A stretch of DNA of 55,997 bases from an uncultured Acetobacteraceae bacterium. Its GTDB lineage: Bacteria; Pseudomonadota; Alphaproteobacteria; Acetobacterales; Acetobacteraceae. A model generated the notes under the pieces. It was not told where the DNA came from, made no database searches, and saw only the letters and a program-made list of their open reading frames with translations. Location of the stretch: the NCBI GenBank assembly GCA_903918315.1, contig CAIXEA010000233.1, positions 1 to 55,997 of the forward strand, in the 5' to 3' direction. Position 1 is the first letter of the stretch; each line of letters opens with the position of its first letter. This document shows positions 41,541-50,770 of this stretch, piece by piece. The translations under genes were made by a program, and so were the position numbers.

Positions 41541-43049
41541 CTATTCCGCGGCGCGGGCCAAAGCAGTCTCCGTTGTGGCTTCGAGGCCGAGTGTCTGCGC
41601 CAGCCGATCCAATCGGCGGACAACGCTTTCGCCGGCGAAAACGCCGCGATCCTCCCGCAGACTGAGCACCAGTTTCGATCCCTGGATACGCAGCCGCGTC
41701 CCCGCGAGCAAATCAGGCGTTCCGGCGGACAGCGTATAAGCAAGGCGCAAAGCTGCGCCGAGCAGTTCCGCGCGGTCGGCGGCGGTATTGTCCAGCAAGG
41801 CGCGCGCCGGTTTCAGGAATTCCGAATCCGCGCCGGCCTCATATCGGAGTGCGATCGACAAAGCGAGAAAGGCGCGGGTCGGGTGGTCCAGCCCGATCCC
41901 TGGCTGCCGCAGCACCCGAAGATAGGCCTGTTCCGCGCGGAATTCGGGGTGGTCATGGCTGCCGACGTCCGATACCCAGCAGGCGGCCCGGCGTAAATAG
42001 CGGGCCTCATCCGTCTCTTTGGGGAAGAGCGGGTTTGTCCATTCGAACAGCGCCTCAGGTAACAGGGGGTCGCGCCCCAACCGTCCGGCCATCTCCTGAC
42101 AGGCGGATAGCAACGGGTTTTGCAGGCGGATGGCGTCGGGCATGCGGCGCATGAACCATCCCTCCCGCAAGCCGCTGGCACTGAAGACGACGCGTCGCGC
42201 ATCAGTCAGACGAAGCAGCCGGCGGAGCGCGATGGCCGCGTAGGGCAGGTCGTCGAGACGACGGCGAGGCGCGTCGGGCATGCGCTCAAGCAGGCGCCGG
42301 CTCATGGTCGTGATCGATCCGGCGAGGTCGCGGGCGGTATCCCGATCCATCCGGTAGTGATGGACCATGCGCAGCGGATAGGCGGTTTGTGCCATGTGGA
42401 TACGTGCCAAAGCGCGCCACGCGCCGCCGACGAGGTACAGATCCCGGCCGGCGCCCTCGTTTAACCAGGGCACAGCGGCGAAGTCGGTTTCGACAATTTG
42501 CCGCGCCAGGTCCAGATTGCCGCCTGACCGATCCGCCAGCCTGATGACCCCCAATGGCAGGGTTTGCGAGAGCCCCCGAACGCCGCCGCCCAGTCGAACC
42601 ACTTCAAGGGAGCCGCCGCCGATGTCCGCCAGGATGCCGTCAGCGTCGGGAATGCCGCACAATACGCCGTTGGCGGCATAATCGGCCTCTTCTGACCCAG
42701 ATAAAATCCGGATTGACACCCCGGGCATCCGATCCCGCAGCCGGGCCACGAAATCCGCGCCGTTGGTTGCGTCGCGCACGGCCGCGGTCGCCAGCACTTC
42801 AAACGGTGCCGCCCCCATCGCCCGCGCGATGAGGTAATAGCGGTGCATCACCGTCAGCGCGGGGCCGATGCCTTCGTCATTCAAACGTCCCGTCGCCTGC
42901 AAGCCTCGCCCCAACCGAAGCACCGCCTTCTCATTGAAGATCGGCACTGGGTTGCGATTGTGTCCTTCGTAAACGACCAATCGGACCGAATTGGAGCCGA
43001 GATCGACGACTCCGCAGCGGGGCAAACTGGAGGGGGGTGCGTAAGGCAT
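41541..43049 (-). CDS. ppx: Exopolyphosphatase / guanosine pentaphosphatase
   Basis: A 502-residue protein of the Ppx/GppA family with an actin-like ATPase fold. The first phosphate loop is GVVDLGSNSVRLVVYEG, with the acidic LSGSEEADYAANGV and the second loop ADIGGGSLEVVRLG. A C-terminal HD-like helical domain follows (about 310-502). It removes terminal phosphates from polyphosphate or converts pppGpp to ppGpp. It is the last gene of the pgsA-perM-hda-ppk1-ppx run and starts three bases after ppk1, so synthesis and breakdown of polyphosphate are co-transcribed. Confidence 0.9.
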   Translation of the reverse strand: MPYAPPSSLPRCGVVDLGSNSVRLVVYEGHNRNPVPIFNEKAVLRLGRGLQATGRLNDEGIGPALTVMHRYYLIARAMGAAPFEVLATAAVRDATNGADFVARLRDRMPGVSIRILSGSEEADYAANGVLCGIPDADGILADIGGGSLEVVRLGGGVRGLSQTLPLGVIRLADRSGGNLDLARQIVETDFAAVPWLNEGAGRDLYLVGGAWRALARIHMAQTAYPLRMVHHYRMDRDTARDLAGSITTMSRRLLERMPDAPRRRLDDLPYAAIALRRLLRLTDARRVVFSASGLREGWFMRRMPDAIRLQNPLLSACQEMAGRLGRDPLLPEALFEWTNPLFPKETDEARYLRRAACWVSDVGSHDHPEFRAEQAYLRVLRQPGIGLDHPTRAFLALSIALRYEAGADSEFLKPARALLDNTAADRAELLGAALRLAYTLSAGTPDLLAGTRLRIQGSKLVLSLREDRGVFAGESVVRRLDRLAQTLGLEATTETALARAAE

Positions 43050-43052
43050 CGG

Positions 43053-45287
43053 TTAGTCCTGGTTTACCCGGTCCGGGCGTCGAGGCAACAGAGAGGGCAC
43101 CGCCGCAATCGGCTCGTGCAGCGCGGACCCTCGTCCCGACAGCGATGGGTTGGTCATGAAATAGTTGTGGGCGGAGATGGGGCGGCGCCCGGCCGCGACC
43201 CGACGCCAGGTGCCGTCAGCCCGCAAATCCCATGATTGCATGGTATCACGGATATTGGTGACCATAATCTGGTCCAGCACCTGCGCATGCACCGTCGCAT
43301 TATGGATCGGCACCAGAGTCTCTACCCGCCAATCCAGATTGCGTTCCATCCAGTCGGCTGAGCTGATGAAAACCTTTGCGTGGCGGCTTGGCAGTATATG
43401 GCCGTTTCCGAAGGCAAAGACCCGGCTGTGCTCCAGGAACCGGCCAACGATCGACTTGACCTTGATGTTGTCCGACAGGCCCGGCACGCCCGGCCGCAGA
43501 CAGCAGATGCCGCGCACGATGCAGGTGATCTTCACCCCAGCGGCGGAGGCCGCGTAAAGCGCGTCGATCAATCGCCGATCAACCAGACTGTTGAGCTTGA
43601 TCCAGATCGTGCCGGGCTTGCCCTCCTGTGCGAATGCAATCTCTTTGTTAATCAATTGCAATAATACGTCGCGGGTGGTCAGCGGGCTGAATCCAATGTC
43701 TTCCATCGCTTCCGGACGCGCATAGCCGGTCATGAAATTGAACAGGCGCGCCGCATCCCGGGTGAGCGCGGGGTCAGAGGTAAAAAAGCTCAGATCGGTG
43801 TAAATCCGTGCGGTGATCGGGTGATAGTTGCCCGTTCCGAAATGGGCGTAGGAGCGGATCGCCCCAGCCTCCCGCCGCACGACCAAGGACAGTTTGGCGT
43901 GGGTTTTCAGTTCGGTGAATCCGAACACCACCTGGACACCGGCGGCTTCCATGGTGCGCGCCAGACGGATATTCGCCTCTTCATCGAAGCGCGCCCTCAG
44001 TTCCACCATGGCGGTAACGGACTTCCCCGCCTCCGCGGCTTCGATCAGGGCTTTGACGATCGGGCTATCGCGGCTGGTGCGATAGAGCGTCTGTTTGACG
44101 GCGATAACGCTGGGATCCTGCGCCGCCTGGCGCAGGAACTGAACGACGACATCGAAACTTTCATAGGGGTGGTGGACAACGATGTCCTTGGCGCGGATGG
44201 CGGCAAAGCAGTCGCCGCCAAAGTCCCGGATACGCTCGGGGAAGCGCGGGGTATAAGGCTTGAACAGCAGGTCAGGCCGATCATCGACGATCAGTTGCTT
44301 GAGATCGCCGGGCGCCATGAGCCCATCCTGATAATGGGTCTCGTCTGGCGTAGCCCCGAGCTGATCGCTGACCAGCGTGCGCAGTTCCTCCGGCATGTCA
44401 CGGTCAATTTCCAGATGGATGACCACACCCCGGCGGCGGCGTTTCAAGGCGGTTTCGTAGGAGCGGACGAGATCCTCGGCCTCTTCTTCGAACTCCACAT
44501 CGGTGTCGCGAATGATGCGGAACAAGCCCTTGCCGGTCACTCGAAAGCCGGGGAACACACGCCCCAGGAACAGCAGCATCAAATCTTCCAGCAGCACAAA
44601 GCGAATCGGATCGCTCGGCTCGATCTGGGGGAGCCGGATAAACCGCTCCACCTGATTCGGGAGTGGCAGCAACCCCCGCATGGCCAGGCCATCATCTTCC
44701 CGCAGCAGGAACAGCGCCATCACCAGGCCCATATTGGGGATGAACGGGAACGGATGGGCCGGATCGACCGCGAGTGGGGTCAGCACCGGAAACACCCGCT
44801 CCATGAACCAGGCATCCAACCACTGGCGGTCGGCATCGGTCAGTGAGGCGGGTTTACAGACCTCAATGCCTTTCTTGCGCAGCAGCCCGCTCAGTTCACG
44901 CCAGGTGCGCTGTTGATCGGCCAACAGCGCCTCAGCCCGGGTTTTGATTTCGGCCAGTTGCTGTGCCGCGGTTCGGCCATCGGTTGACACATGGGTCACT
45001 CCGGCCTTGGCCTGACCAACCAGGCCCGCGACGCGGACGGAGTAGAATTCATCCAGATTTGACGCACTGATCGACAGGAAGCGCAGCCGTTCCAACAGCG
45101 GATGGCGTGGGTTTTCCGCCTCTTCAACGACCCGATGATTGAAGTCCAACCAGGAGAGCTCCCGGTTCAGGAAGCGGTCGGACTGATCAAGGGGGGAGGC
45201 CGCGGGACCGGTCTCAGCGGGTGCTTCCTCCGGCAGCGCGGCATCGTCATATTGCTCGTTGATCGCGGTTACCTGCGGCTTGCTCAT
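43053..45287 (-). CDS. ppk1: Polyphosphate kinase 1
   Basis: A 744-residue enzyme of typical length. It starts its conserved part with [20 protein letters not shown]. It has [20 protein letters not shown], the catalytic loop [17 protein letters not shown] with the His that becomes phosphorylated, and the second phospholipase D-like site [17 protein letters not shown]. It makes polyphosphate from ATP in the cytoplasm. The gap to hda is 22 bases and to ppx three, so all belong to one minus-strand operon. Confidence 0.94.
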   Translation of the reverse strand: MSKPQVTAINEQYDDAALPEEAPAETGPAASPLDQSDRFLNRELSWLDFNHRVVEEAENPRHPLLERLRFLSISASNLDEFYSVRVAGLVGQAKAGVTHVSTDGRTAAQQLAEIKTRAEALLADQQRTWRELSGLLRKKGIEVCKPASLTDADRQWLDAWFMERVFPVLTPLAVDPAHPFPFIPNMGLVMALFLLREDDGLAMRGLLPLPNQVERFIRLPQIEPSDPIRFVLLEDLMLLFLGRVFPGFRVTGKGLFRIIRDTDVEFEEEAEDLVRSYETALKRRRRGVVIHLEIDRDMPEELRTLVSDQLGATPDETHYQDGLMAPGDLKQLIVDDRPDLLFKPYTPRFPERIRDFGGDCFAAIRAKDIVVHHPYESFDVVVQFLRQAAQDPSVIAVKQTLYRTSRDSPIVKALIEAAEAGKSVTAMVELRARFDEEANIRLARTMEAAGVQVVFGFTELKTHAKLSLVVRREAGAIRSYAHFGTGNYHPITARIYTDLSFFTSDPALTRDAARLFNFMTGYARPEAMEDIGFSPLTTRDVLLQLINKEIAFAQEGKPGTIWIKLNSLVDRRLIDALYAASAAGVKITCIVRGICCLRPGVPGLSDNIKVKSIVGRFLEHSRVFAFGNGHILPSRHAKVFISSADWMERNLDWRVETLVPIHNATVHAQVLDQIMVTNIRDTMQSWDLRADGTWRRVAAGRRPISAHNYFMTNPSLSGRGSALHEPIAAVPSLLPRRPDRVNQD

Positions 45288-45309
45288 AACGCGGTCCTAC
45301 TGGAGGAGG

Positions 45310-46053
45310 TCAGGGCCTTTGGGCGGTCGTCGGCACAGGCGCGTGGTATTCCACGGACGCACCCATTTCGCCAGCAGGCTCGCGGTCGTTCGTGGACATT
45401 TCTGTCACCACGGCCTCAATAAGCTTTTGTGTCAGCCGGCCGCCGGTCGTCATCAGAACGTGATCGAGCCGGGCGACCGCTTCCCGCAAGCCGCCTGGGG
45501 ACCGTGGCAATAATGGCAAAAGGCGATCCTGCGCGCGGGAATCCAGCCGCCATTGCCGATCAGACAGCAGATGGGCGAGCAGGGCGCTGAGCAAGGCATC
45601 GCCGGGGGGCTCGATGCCGACCGCAAGGATCGCCCGCAAGCGGGATGCCAGATCAGGCAACCGGATTTGCCAGCGGCTGGGCGGGGTGCGGCTGGTGATC
45701 AGCACCGGCACCTGGAAATCTCGCGCCGTGTTCAGCCAATGGAGCAAGGTGGTTTCATCAGGCACGGCGTCAGCGTCGTCGATGGCGAGCCCCGCGTCAG
45801 TCAGCGCGGTCGGCAGTCCACGCAATGTCGGTCCGGCATGCGCCTCGGCGCCCGTCTGAGCGCACCATATGCGGAGGAGGTGGGTTTTGCCGCTGCCCGC
45901 CGCACCCCAGATGGCCAGTCGGCGGTCAGGCCAATCCGGCACGCGGGTGAGCCAGGCCATGGCAACCTGATTGGATGGTGCCGCGATGAAATCCGCGGCA
46001 TTGTAGCCGGGTTCGTCAGGAAAGGGCAGCAACAACTGGCGGGCGGTGTCCAT
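45310..46053 (-). CDS. hda: DnaA regulatory inactivator Hda homologue
   Basis: A 247-residue protein with only the AAA+ part of DnaA. The N-terminal QLLLPFPDEPGYNAADFI includes the QL-LPF clamp-binding motif of Hda. Walker A is GAAGSGKTH, and LAIDDADAV is the Walker B segment. It lacks the DnaA DNA-binding domain. Hda works with the sliding clamp to make DnaA hydrolyse ATP after replication starts. The C-terminal extension (about 215-247) is poorly conserved in appearance. It begins eight bases after perM. Confidence 0.87.
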   Translation of the reverse strand: MDTARQLLLPFPDEPGYNAADFIAAPSNQVAMAWLTRVPDWPDRRLAIWGAAGSGKTHLLRIWCAQTGAEAHAGPTLRGLPTALTDAGLAIDDADAVPDETTLLHWLNTARDFQVPVLITSRTPPSRWQIRLPDLASRLRAILAVGIEPPGDALLSALLAHLLSDRQWRLDSRAQDRLLPLLPRSPGGLREAVARLDHVLMTTGGRLTQKLIEAVVTEMSTNDREPAGEMGASVEYHAPVPTTAQRP

Positions 46054-46061
46054 GTCGTGTG

Positions 46062-47153
46062 TCAGGGGCCACCCGAAAGCGGACCTTGCGGGTCCAGGTA
46101 CAGCGTGCTCGCCAGATAGCGCCGCAGCCAGAACCGGCACAGCACGCCGATCGTGGCGGCGATGGGGACCGCGAGCATGACGCCCAGGAAGCCGAACGCG
46201 GCGGCGCCCGCGAATAAGGCGAAAATGACCCAGACCGCCGGCAATTCGACCCGGTCGCCCAGCACGCGGGGGTAGATCACGTAACCCTCCAGCACCTGAC
46301 CGATCAGCAGCACGCCGGCCACCCAGGCAACCCCGTGCCAGTTCGGAAACTGCGCCAACGACAGGCCAATGGCGGTGGCACCGCCGATGATGGAACCAAC
46401 ATAGGGAATGAAGGAGAGCAAGCCGGCCGAAAGCCCCACCACAAGACCGAGGTCGAGGCCAGCCAGGCTTAGCCCCAGGGCGTAATAGAGCGCCAGGAAC
46501 AGGCAGCAAAGCGCCTGACCCCGCACCCAGGCGGACAGGATCCGGTCGATCTCCCGCGCCTGGACCCGGATGACCGGCGCGTAGCGATTGGGAAGCCATG
46601 AATCGATCATGGTGATCATGCGTGGCCAGTCCCGCAGCAGATAGAACCCGACGACGGGCGTCACGACAACCAGGCTGAGCAGATTGAAGATGGCAAAGCC
46701 GCTGCCGATGACCCCCGTGACCGTAGACAGCACGATGCTCAGCATGCTGCCAGCCTGCCCGCTGATCACGTCGCGTAGTTTATCGTTGACCAGGTCTGGG
46801 CCGAACTGCTCCTGCACGCTGGTCAGCACTTCCCGGGCCCAGCCTTGCGCCAGAAACGCGTAGTGCGGGATCCGGGCCGCCAGCAAGCCCAGTTGGAACA
46901 GCAGCAGGGGATAGAGCAGCAGCGCGAAAAGCAGCATCGCCGCCAGGATGGCCAGGATCATCGCGATCGCCGCGAAGCCCCGTGGCAAGCCTAACCGCGT
47001 GAGTTGCGTGGTGGGTGGGTCGAGCGCGTATGCCGCGACCCCGGCGGCCACGAAGGGGGCCAGAACGGAGGCGAATAGCTGCAACGCATACCAGAACCCT
47101 ATCAGCAGCATGCCAAGAAGGACCATCTGCTGGCTCTTGCCGCCGACGCTCAT
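46062..47153 (-). CDS. AI-2E/PerM family transporter
   Basis: A 363-residue membrane protein with about eight helices. It has the AI-2E/PerM pattern of an N-terminal helix pair (FASVLAPFVAAGVAAYALDP), a central amphipathic segment, and the late GLSAGLLSFIPYVGSIIGG and EGYVIYPRVLGDRVELPAVWV motifs. Members export autoinducer-like or other small compounds or act in Na+ antiport; the role here is unknown. Its gene commonly neighbours hda and purM in alphaproteobacteria, as here. It overlaps pgsA by four bases. Confidence 0.88.
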   Translation of the reverse strand: MSVGGKSQQMVLLGMLLIGFWYALQLFASVLAPFVAAGVAAYALDPPTTQLTRLGLPRGFAAIAMILAILAAMLLFALLLYPLLLFQLGLLAARIPHYAFLAQGWAREVLTSVQEQFGPDLVNDKLRDVISGQAGSMLSIVLSTVTGVIGSGFAIFNLLSLVVVTPVVGFYLLRDWPRMITMIDSWLPNRYAPVIRVQAREIDRILSAWVRGQALCCLFLALYYALGLSLAGLDLGLVVGLSAGLLSFIPYVGSIIGGATAIGLSLAQFPNWHGVAWVAGVLLIGQVLEGYVIYPRVLGDRVELPAVWVIFALFAGAAAFGFLGVMLAVPIAATIGVLCRFWLRRYLASTLYLDPQGPLSGGP

Positions 47154-47722
47154 GGGACCGGGCCCCGCGCGACCATCCAGACATAGATGCTGCCCGATGC
47201 GAGGGTGGTCAATGCGACGGTCCAGATCAGCAGCGCGAGGACGTACGGAACCGTCAACCCAAAGCCGGTGAACAAAAGTGCCCAGGCGACCAGGATAATC
47301 TGCGCGGTGGTGTTGATCTTCGAGATCAGGAGCGGACGGATGGGGACCTTATGACCCAGCACAGCCAGCAGGATCACCCCACCGACGATCAACACGTCGC
47401 GAAACACGACGAGGATCGCCAGCCAGTCGGGCAGCACGTTCACTGCGGCCAGAGTGGTATACATGGTCACGAGTAACGCCTTGTCGGCCACGGGGTCCAG
47501 AATGGCTCCCAATGCATTGCCACCGTAGCGCCGTGCCAGCCATCCATCCACCGCATCTGACAGACCCGCCCCCAGAAATACAAAAAAGGCGAGGTCCGGC
47601 CGATGGTCCAGGATCATCCAGAACGACAAAGGGGCGGCGCAGATCCGCCCGAACGTGACCATATTGGGCAATGTGAACAGGCCGTAGGACAGGGTGCGGC
47701 TGACCTGGCTACCGTCCGGCAT
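47150..47722 (-). CDS. CDP-alcohol phosphatidyltransferase (PgsA-like)
   Basis: A 190-residue inner-membrane enzyme. The CDP-alcohol motif is complete: [20 protein letters not shown] runs into LDPVADK, giving DX2DGX2ARX8GX3DX3D. It presumably makes phosphatidylglycerophosphate, although the short family cannot be split reliably between PgsA, PcsA and cardiolipin synthase from this alone. It is the first gene of the minus-strand operon and is divergent from purM. Confidence 0.85.
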   Translation of the reverse strand: MPDGSQVSRTLSYGLFTLPNMVTFGRICAAPLSFWMILDHRPDLAFFVFLGAGLSDAVDGWLARRYGGNALGAILDPVADKALLVTMYTTLAAVNVLPDWLAILVVFRDVLIVGGVILLAVLGHKVPIRPLLISKINTTAQIILVAWALLFTGFGLTVPYVLALLIWTVALTTLASGSIYVWMVARGPVP

Positions 47723-47850
47723 CGGCAGCTGCTTTCGGGGGATCAGAATCCCCTATTTGTGGTCTGAGCGACATGCCCTCATTGCTCTTTGGGGTCAGCT
47801 TATGGTTGTGTCCGCCTCCATTCGCTTCGATTACCTTAAAGAGGACCGCT
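47723..47850. promoter_or_regulatory. Divergent promoter region between pgsA-like gene and purM
   Basis: A 128-base gap. It has a short hairpin GGGGAT-CAGA-ATCCCC at 47738-47753. AGAGGA at about 47840 is the purM ribosome binding site. The promoters were not resolved. Confidence 0.4.
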
Positions 47851-48927
47851 ATGACCAGTGGAGAACCCGGCCCGCATGCGGCAAGCGGTCTCGATTACCG
47901 CACGGCTGGTGTCGATATTGAGGCCGGCGATGCCCTCGTCGACGCCATCAAGCCGCTGGCCCGAGCGACCAGCCGGTCCGGCGTATTGGGTGGTTTGGGT
48001 GGTTTTGGTGCGCTGTTCGACCTCAAGGCCGCCGGCTTCAAAGACCCCATCCTGGTGTCCACGACGGATGGCGTTGGCACCAAGCTGAAGATTGCGATCG
48101 ATACCGGGATCCATGACACGGTTGGCATCGATCTTGTCGCCATGTGCGTCAACGATCTGATCGTCCACGGCGCTGATCCTCTGTTTTTCCTGGATTATTT
48201 TGCAACAGGCAAGCTGGACGTCGCCGCCGCGCGGGACGTTATCGCCGGTATCGCCGAAGGGTGCCGCCAGGCTGGCTGTGCCCTTGTCGGCGGCGAAACC
48301 GCCGAAATGCCCGGCATGTATCAGGCCGGTGATTACGATTTGGCGGGTTTTTCCGTTGGCGCGGCGGAGCGGGGTCATCTGCTGCCGGCGCAGGTCGCAC
48401 CGGGTGATGCGCTCCTCGCGCTTGGCAGCGCCGGCGTCCACTCCAACGGATATTCCCTGGTCCGCAAGATCGTGGAGATGAGCGGCCTGACCTGGTCCGA
48501 TCCGGCGCCATTCGCGCCTGGATTGACACTGGGTCAGGCGCTGATGACCCCGACTCGGATTTACGTTCGCTCGGTCCTTGCCCTGCATCGCGCCGGGTTG
48601 CTGAAAGCGGCGGCGCATATCACCGGGGGCGGATTGCCTGGAAACCTCCCGCGTGTGCTGCCAGAGGGCACCGGGGCGGTCCTGAATACGCCCTGGCCTG
48701 TCCCGGCCGTTTTCAAATGGCTGGCAGCCACGGGCCGGGTCACAGCCGAGGAAATGCTGCGCGTCTTCAACTGCGGTGTCGGGATGGCGCTGGTGGTATC
48801 GGATCCGTCGGCGGCCATGGCGTTGCTGCGCGAACATAATGAGTCGGTGTGCCCCATCGGCATGGTTGTCGCCAGCGACGCACCCGCCTCCATCAAGATC
48901 GACCTTCCGTCGGACTGGCTGGTGTGA
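47851..48927 (+). CDS. purM: Phosphoribosylformylglycinamidine cyclo-ligase
   Basis: A 358-residue enzyme of purine synthesis, making AIR from FGAM with ATP. It shows [20 protein letters not shown] at the start, [35 protein letters not shown] and [13 protein letters not shown], all family hallmarks. The start at 47851 follows AGAGGA and fits the family N-terminus. It is coupled to purN by a four-base GTGA overlap. Confidence 0.95.
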   Translation: MTSGEPGPHAASGLDYRTAGVDIEAGDALVDAIKPLARATSRSGVLGGLGGFGALFDLKAAGFKDPILVSTTDGVGTKLKIAIDTGIHDTVGIDLVAMCVNDLIVHGADPLFFLDYFATGKLDVAAARDVIAGIAEGCRQAGCALVGGETAEMPGMYQAGDYDLAGFSVGAAERGHLLPAQVAPGDALLALGSAGVHSNGYSLVRKIVEMSGLTWSDPAPFAPGLTLGQALMTPTRIYVRSVLALHRAGLLKAAAHITGGGLPGNLPRVLPEGTGAVLNTPWPVPAVFKWLAATGRVTAEEMLRVFNCGVGMALVVSDPSAAMALLREHNESVCPIGMVVASDAPASIKIDLPSDWLV

Positions 48928-49565
48928 GGCGGCGCACAGCCATCCTGATCAGCGGCCGTGGTTCCAATATGGAAGCGCTGCTGGAGGCCGCCCGCGATCC
49001 GGCTTTTCCGGCTGAGATCGTGCTGGTCCTGTCCAACCGGCCCGATGCGCGGGGACTGATCACCGCGCGGGCGGCGGGTGTGCAGGCTGTTGCCATCGAC
49101 CACAAGCCATACGCTGGCAATCGGGCGGCCCATGAAGCGGCGCTGAACGCCGCTTTGTCCGCCGCCGGGGTTGAGTTGGTATGCCTGGCTGGCTACCTGC
49201 GCATTCTAACGCCCGTTCTCGTGGATGCCTGGGCCGGGCGCATGTTGAACATCCACCCCAGTCTGTTGCCGGCGTTTCCGGGTCTCCACACGCATGAGCG
49301 CGCATTGAAGGCCGGCGTTAAGGTGCATGGATGCACGGTTCACCTCGTCAGCCATGGCATGGATGAGGGGCCGATTCTGGCGCAGGCCGCTGTGCCGGTC
49401 TTACCGGACGATACGGACGATGTGCTGGCCGCACGGGTTCTGGTGCAGGAGCATCGGATTTATCCGGCTGCGTTGCGCGCGCTGGCGAGCGGTGAGGTCC
49501 CAAGCCCGGCCGCTGCGCTGGCGACCTTGATCAACCCCTTGCCGTTACCAGAAACCCTGCCATAA
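48924..49565 (+). CDS. purN: Phosphoribosylglycinamide formyltransferase
   Basis: A 213-residue folate-dependent GAR transformylase. The N-terminal strand and phosphate loop [16 protein letters not shown] are clear. The catalytic segment [20 protein letters not shown] has the Asn-His pair, and [20 protein letters not shown] has the Asp. The start is GTG at 48924, overlapping the purM stop as GTGA. It acts in the third step of purine synthesis. Confidence 0.95.
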   Translation: MRRRTAILISGRGSNMEALLEAARDPAFPAEIVLVLSNRPDARGLITARAAGVQAVAIDHKPYAGNRAAHEAALNAALSAAGVELVCLAGYLRILTPVLVDAWAGRMLNIHPSLLPAFPGLHTHERALKAGVKVHGCTVHLVSHGMDEGPILAQAAVPVLPDDTDDVLAARVLVQEHRIYPAALRALASGEVPSPAAALATLINPLPLPETLP

Positions 49566-49604
49566 AACGGCTCGTCTGACTTTCAACCGAGATCGGGGGC
49601 CCCA

Positions 49605-49763
49605 ATGGCCGAACACACCAGCACGCGGTTCCGCGGACCAGAAACCCAGGAAGCTTTCCTGGCCGACCGCATGGGTTTCTGGAACGGATTTATCAACGCC
49701 ACGACGGGTACCGTCATTTTCCTGATCCTGCTGTTGATCGGGATGGGCGTATTCCTGCTTTAA
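49605..49763 (+). CDS. aa3-type cytochrome c oxidase subunit IV
   Basis: A 52-residue protein with ATG at 49605 and TAA at 49761-49763. It reads as a soluble N-terminus with the family pattern QEAFLADRMGFWNGF, then a single membrane helix (FINATTGTVIFLILLLIGMG). This matches the bacterial aa3-oxidase subunit IV family (COX4_pro_2), in which the small helix packs on the oxidase core. The catalytic subunits are not in this window, so the gene is an orphan behind purN, 39 bases downstream and probably co-transcribed. Confidence 0.82.
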   Translation: MAEHTSTRFRGPETQEAFLADRMGFWNGFINATTGTVIFLILLLIGMGVFLL

Positions 49764-49792
49764 AACGTAGGCTGGGCCAGCCTGGATGAGCG

Positions 49793-50167
49793 TTACCGCC
49801 GGTCCAGGCTGAAACGGCCGCCGCCCAGCGCGGCTAGCTGGAGGAAACCGCCAGCCATGCAGATATTTTTCATAAGATGAACCATCTGGCCGCGGTCCGC
49901 CGGATGGTAATGGGCTGCGATCGCGGTGGCGATGCACCAGCCTGCGAGCAGCAATGCGGCCCATCGGGTCTTGAAGCCAAGTAAAATGGCAACACCCCCC
50001 AGAATTTCCACCGCGACGGTCACGCCATAGGCCAGGGGCGGGTTGGGAATTGCCAATTTGGCAAATGTCGCAAGAGTCGCCTCCGGGGTCATGGCCTTCA
50101 TGATCCCGGCTTGAAGAAAAATCGCGCTCATCATGAGACGGCCGACCAATGCGATGACGGCGCTCAT
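49793..50167 (-). CDS. DoxX family membrane protein
   Basis: A 124-residue protein with four predicted membrane helices. DoxX-family features are GRLMMSAIFLQAGIMKAMTP in helix 1 and VEILGGVAILLGFKTRWAAL in the centre. The family is linked to thiosulfate:quinone oxidoreductases and to redox homeostasis, but most members are uncharacterised. It ends convergent to the oxidase subunit IV gene, 29 bases away, and lies downstream of ndk. Confidence 0.85.
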   Translation of the reverse strand: MSAVIALVGRLMMSAIFLQAGIMKAMTPEATLATFAKLAIPNPPLAYGVTVAVEILGGVAILLGFKTRWAALLLAGWCIATAIAAHYHPADRGQMVHLMKNICMAGGFLQLAALGGGRFSLDRR

Positions 50168-50191
50168 GGGGTCATCACACGGGCGTGGCGC

Positions 50192-50221
50192 GTATGAGCG
50201 GGGTGGATATCCCGCTCATAC
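50192..50221 (-). terminator. Perfect 11-base-pair stem-loop after ndk
   Basis: GTATGAGCGGG (50192-50202) and CCCGCTCATAC (50211-50221) are perfect complements around an eight-base loop. It lies between ndk and doxX. There is no T-run after it, so it may be a processing or pausing hairpin rather than a classic terminator. Confidence 0.45.
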
Positions 50222-50245
50222 ACTGGTCCGCTCAAGCGCCGGCAA

Positions 50246-50668
50246 TTAGCCAACGATCTCGGTACCCGCGAAGAAATAGGCAATTTCTACGGCGGCGTTT
50301 TCCAGGCTGTCGGAGCCATGGGCCGAATTAGCCTCAATGCTCTCGGCGAACAGCTTGCGGATGGTGCCGTCAGCGGCGTTCGCGGGGTTGGTGGCGCCCA
50401 TGACGTCACGATACGCGGCGACGGCATTCTCGCCTTCCAGAACTTGCACCACGACCGGGCCGGACGTCATGAAGGTCACGAGGTCGCGAAAGAACGGGCG
50501 GGCAGCATGCACGCCATAGAAGCTCTCCGCCTGGGCGGTGGTCATGTGGATGCGCTTCTGTGCGACGATGCGCAGACCCGCGGCTTCGATCACGGCATTG
50601 ACCTTGCCGGTCAGATTGCGGCGCGTGGCGTCGGGCTTGATGATGGAGAAGGTGCGTTCGGTCGCCAT
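50246..50668 (-). CDS. ndk: Nucleoside diphosphate kinase
   Basis: A 140-residue enzyme of exact family length that balances nucleoside triphosphate pools. It starts [20 protein letters not shown], has the substrate loop with [34 protein letters not shown], and the phosphorylated His in [14 protein letters not shown] sits five bases ahead of the ATG. It is followed by a strong stem-loop. Confidence 0.96.
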   Translation of the reverse strand: MATERTFSIIKPDATRRNLTGKVNAVIEAAGLRIVAQKRIHMTTAQAESFYGVHAARPFFRDLVTFMTSGPVVVQVLEGENAVAAYRDVMGATNPANAADGTIRKLFAESIEANSAHGSDSLENAAVEIAYFFAGTEIVG

Positions 50669-50730
50669 GGCGGCCTCCTGAAAGTGCGGGGGAAGAGTAC
50701 GGGCGGGGCTTTAGACGCTCGGATGCGGTG

Positions 50731-50745
50731 CGGCAACCCTTGCCG
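50731..50745. other. Short stem-loop between the acyl-CoA dehydrogenase gene and ndk
   Basis: CGGCAA-CCC-TTGCCG is a perfect six-base-pair hairpin in the 102-base gap downstream of the acyl-CoA dehydrogenase gene. It has no T-run, so its function is uncertain. Confidence 0.35.
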
Positions 50746-50770
50746 TCGGCTGGCAGGGCTGCTGATTGCG

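Noticed and set aside
41483-41665. Small plus-strand frame starting in the AT-rich island
   Set aside because: Most of it lies antisense to the ppx 3' end, and it lacks a ribosome binding site.
47836-48837. Minus-strand frame opposite purM
   Set aside because: No domain features; purM on the plus strand is certain.
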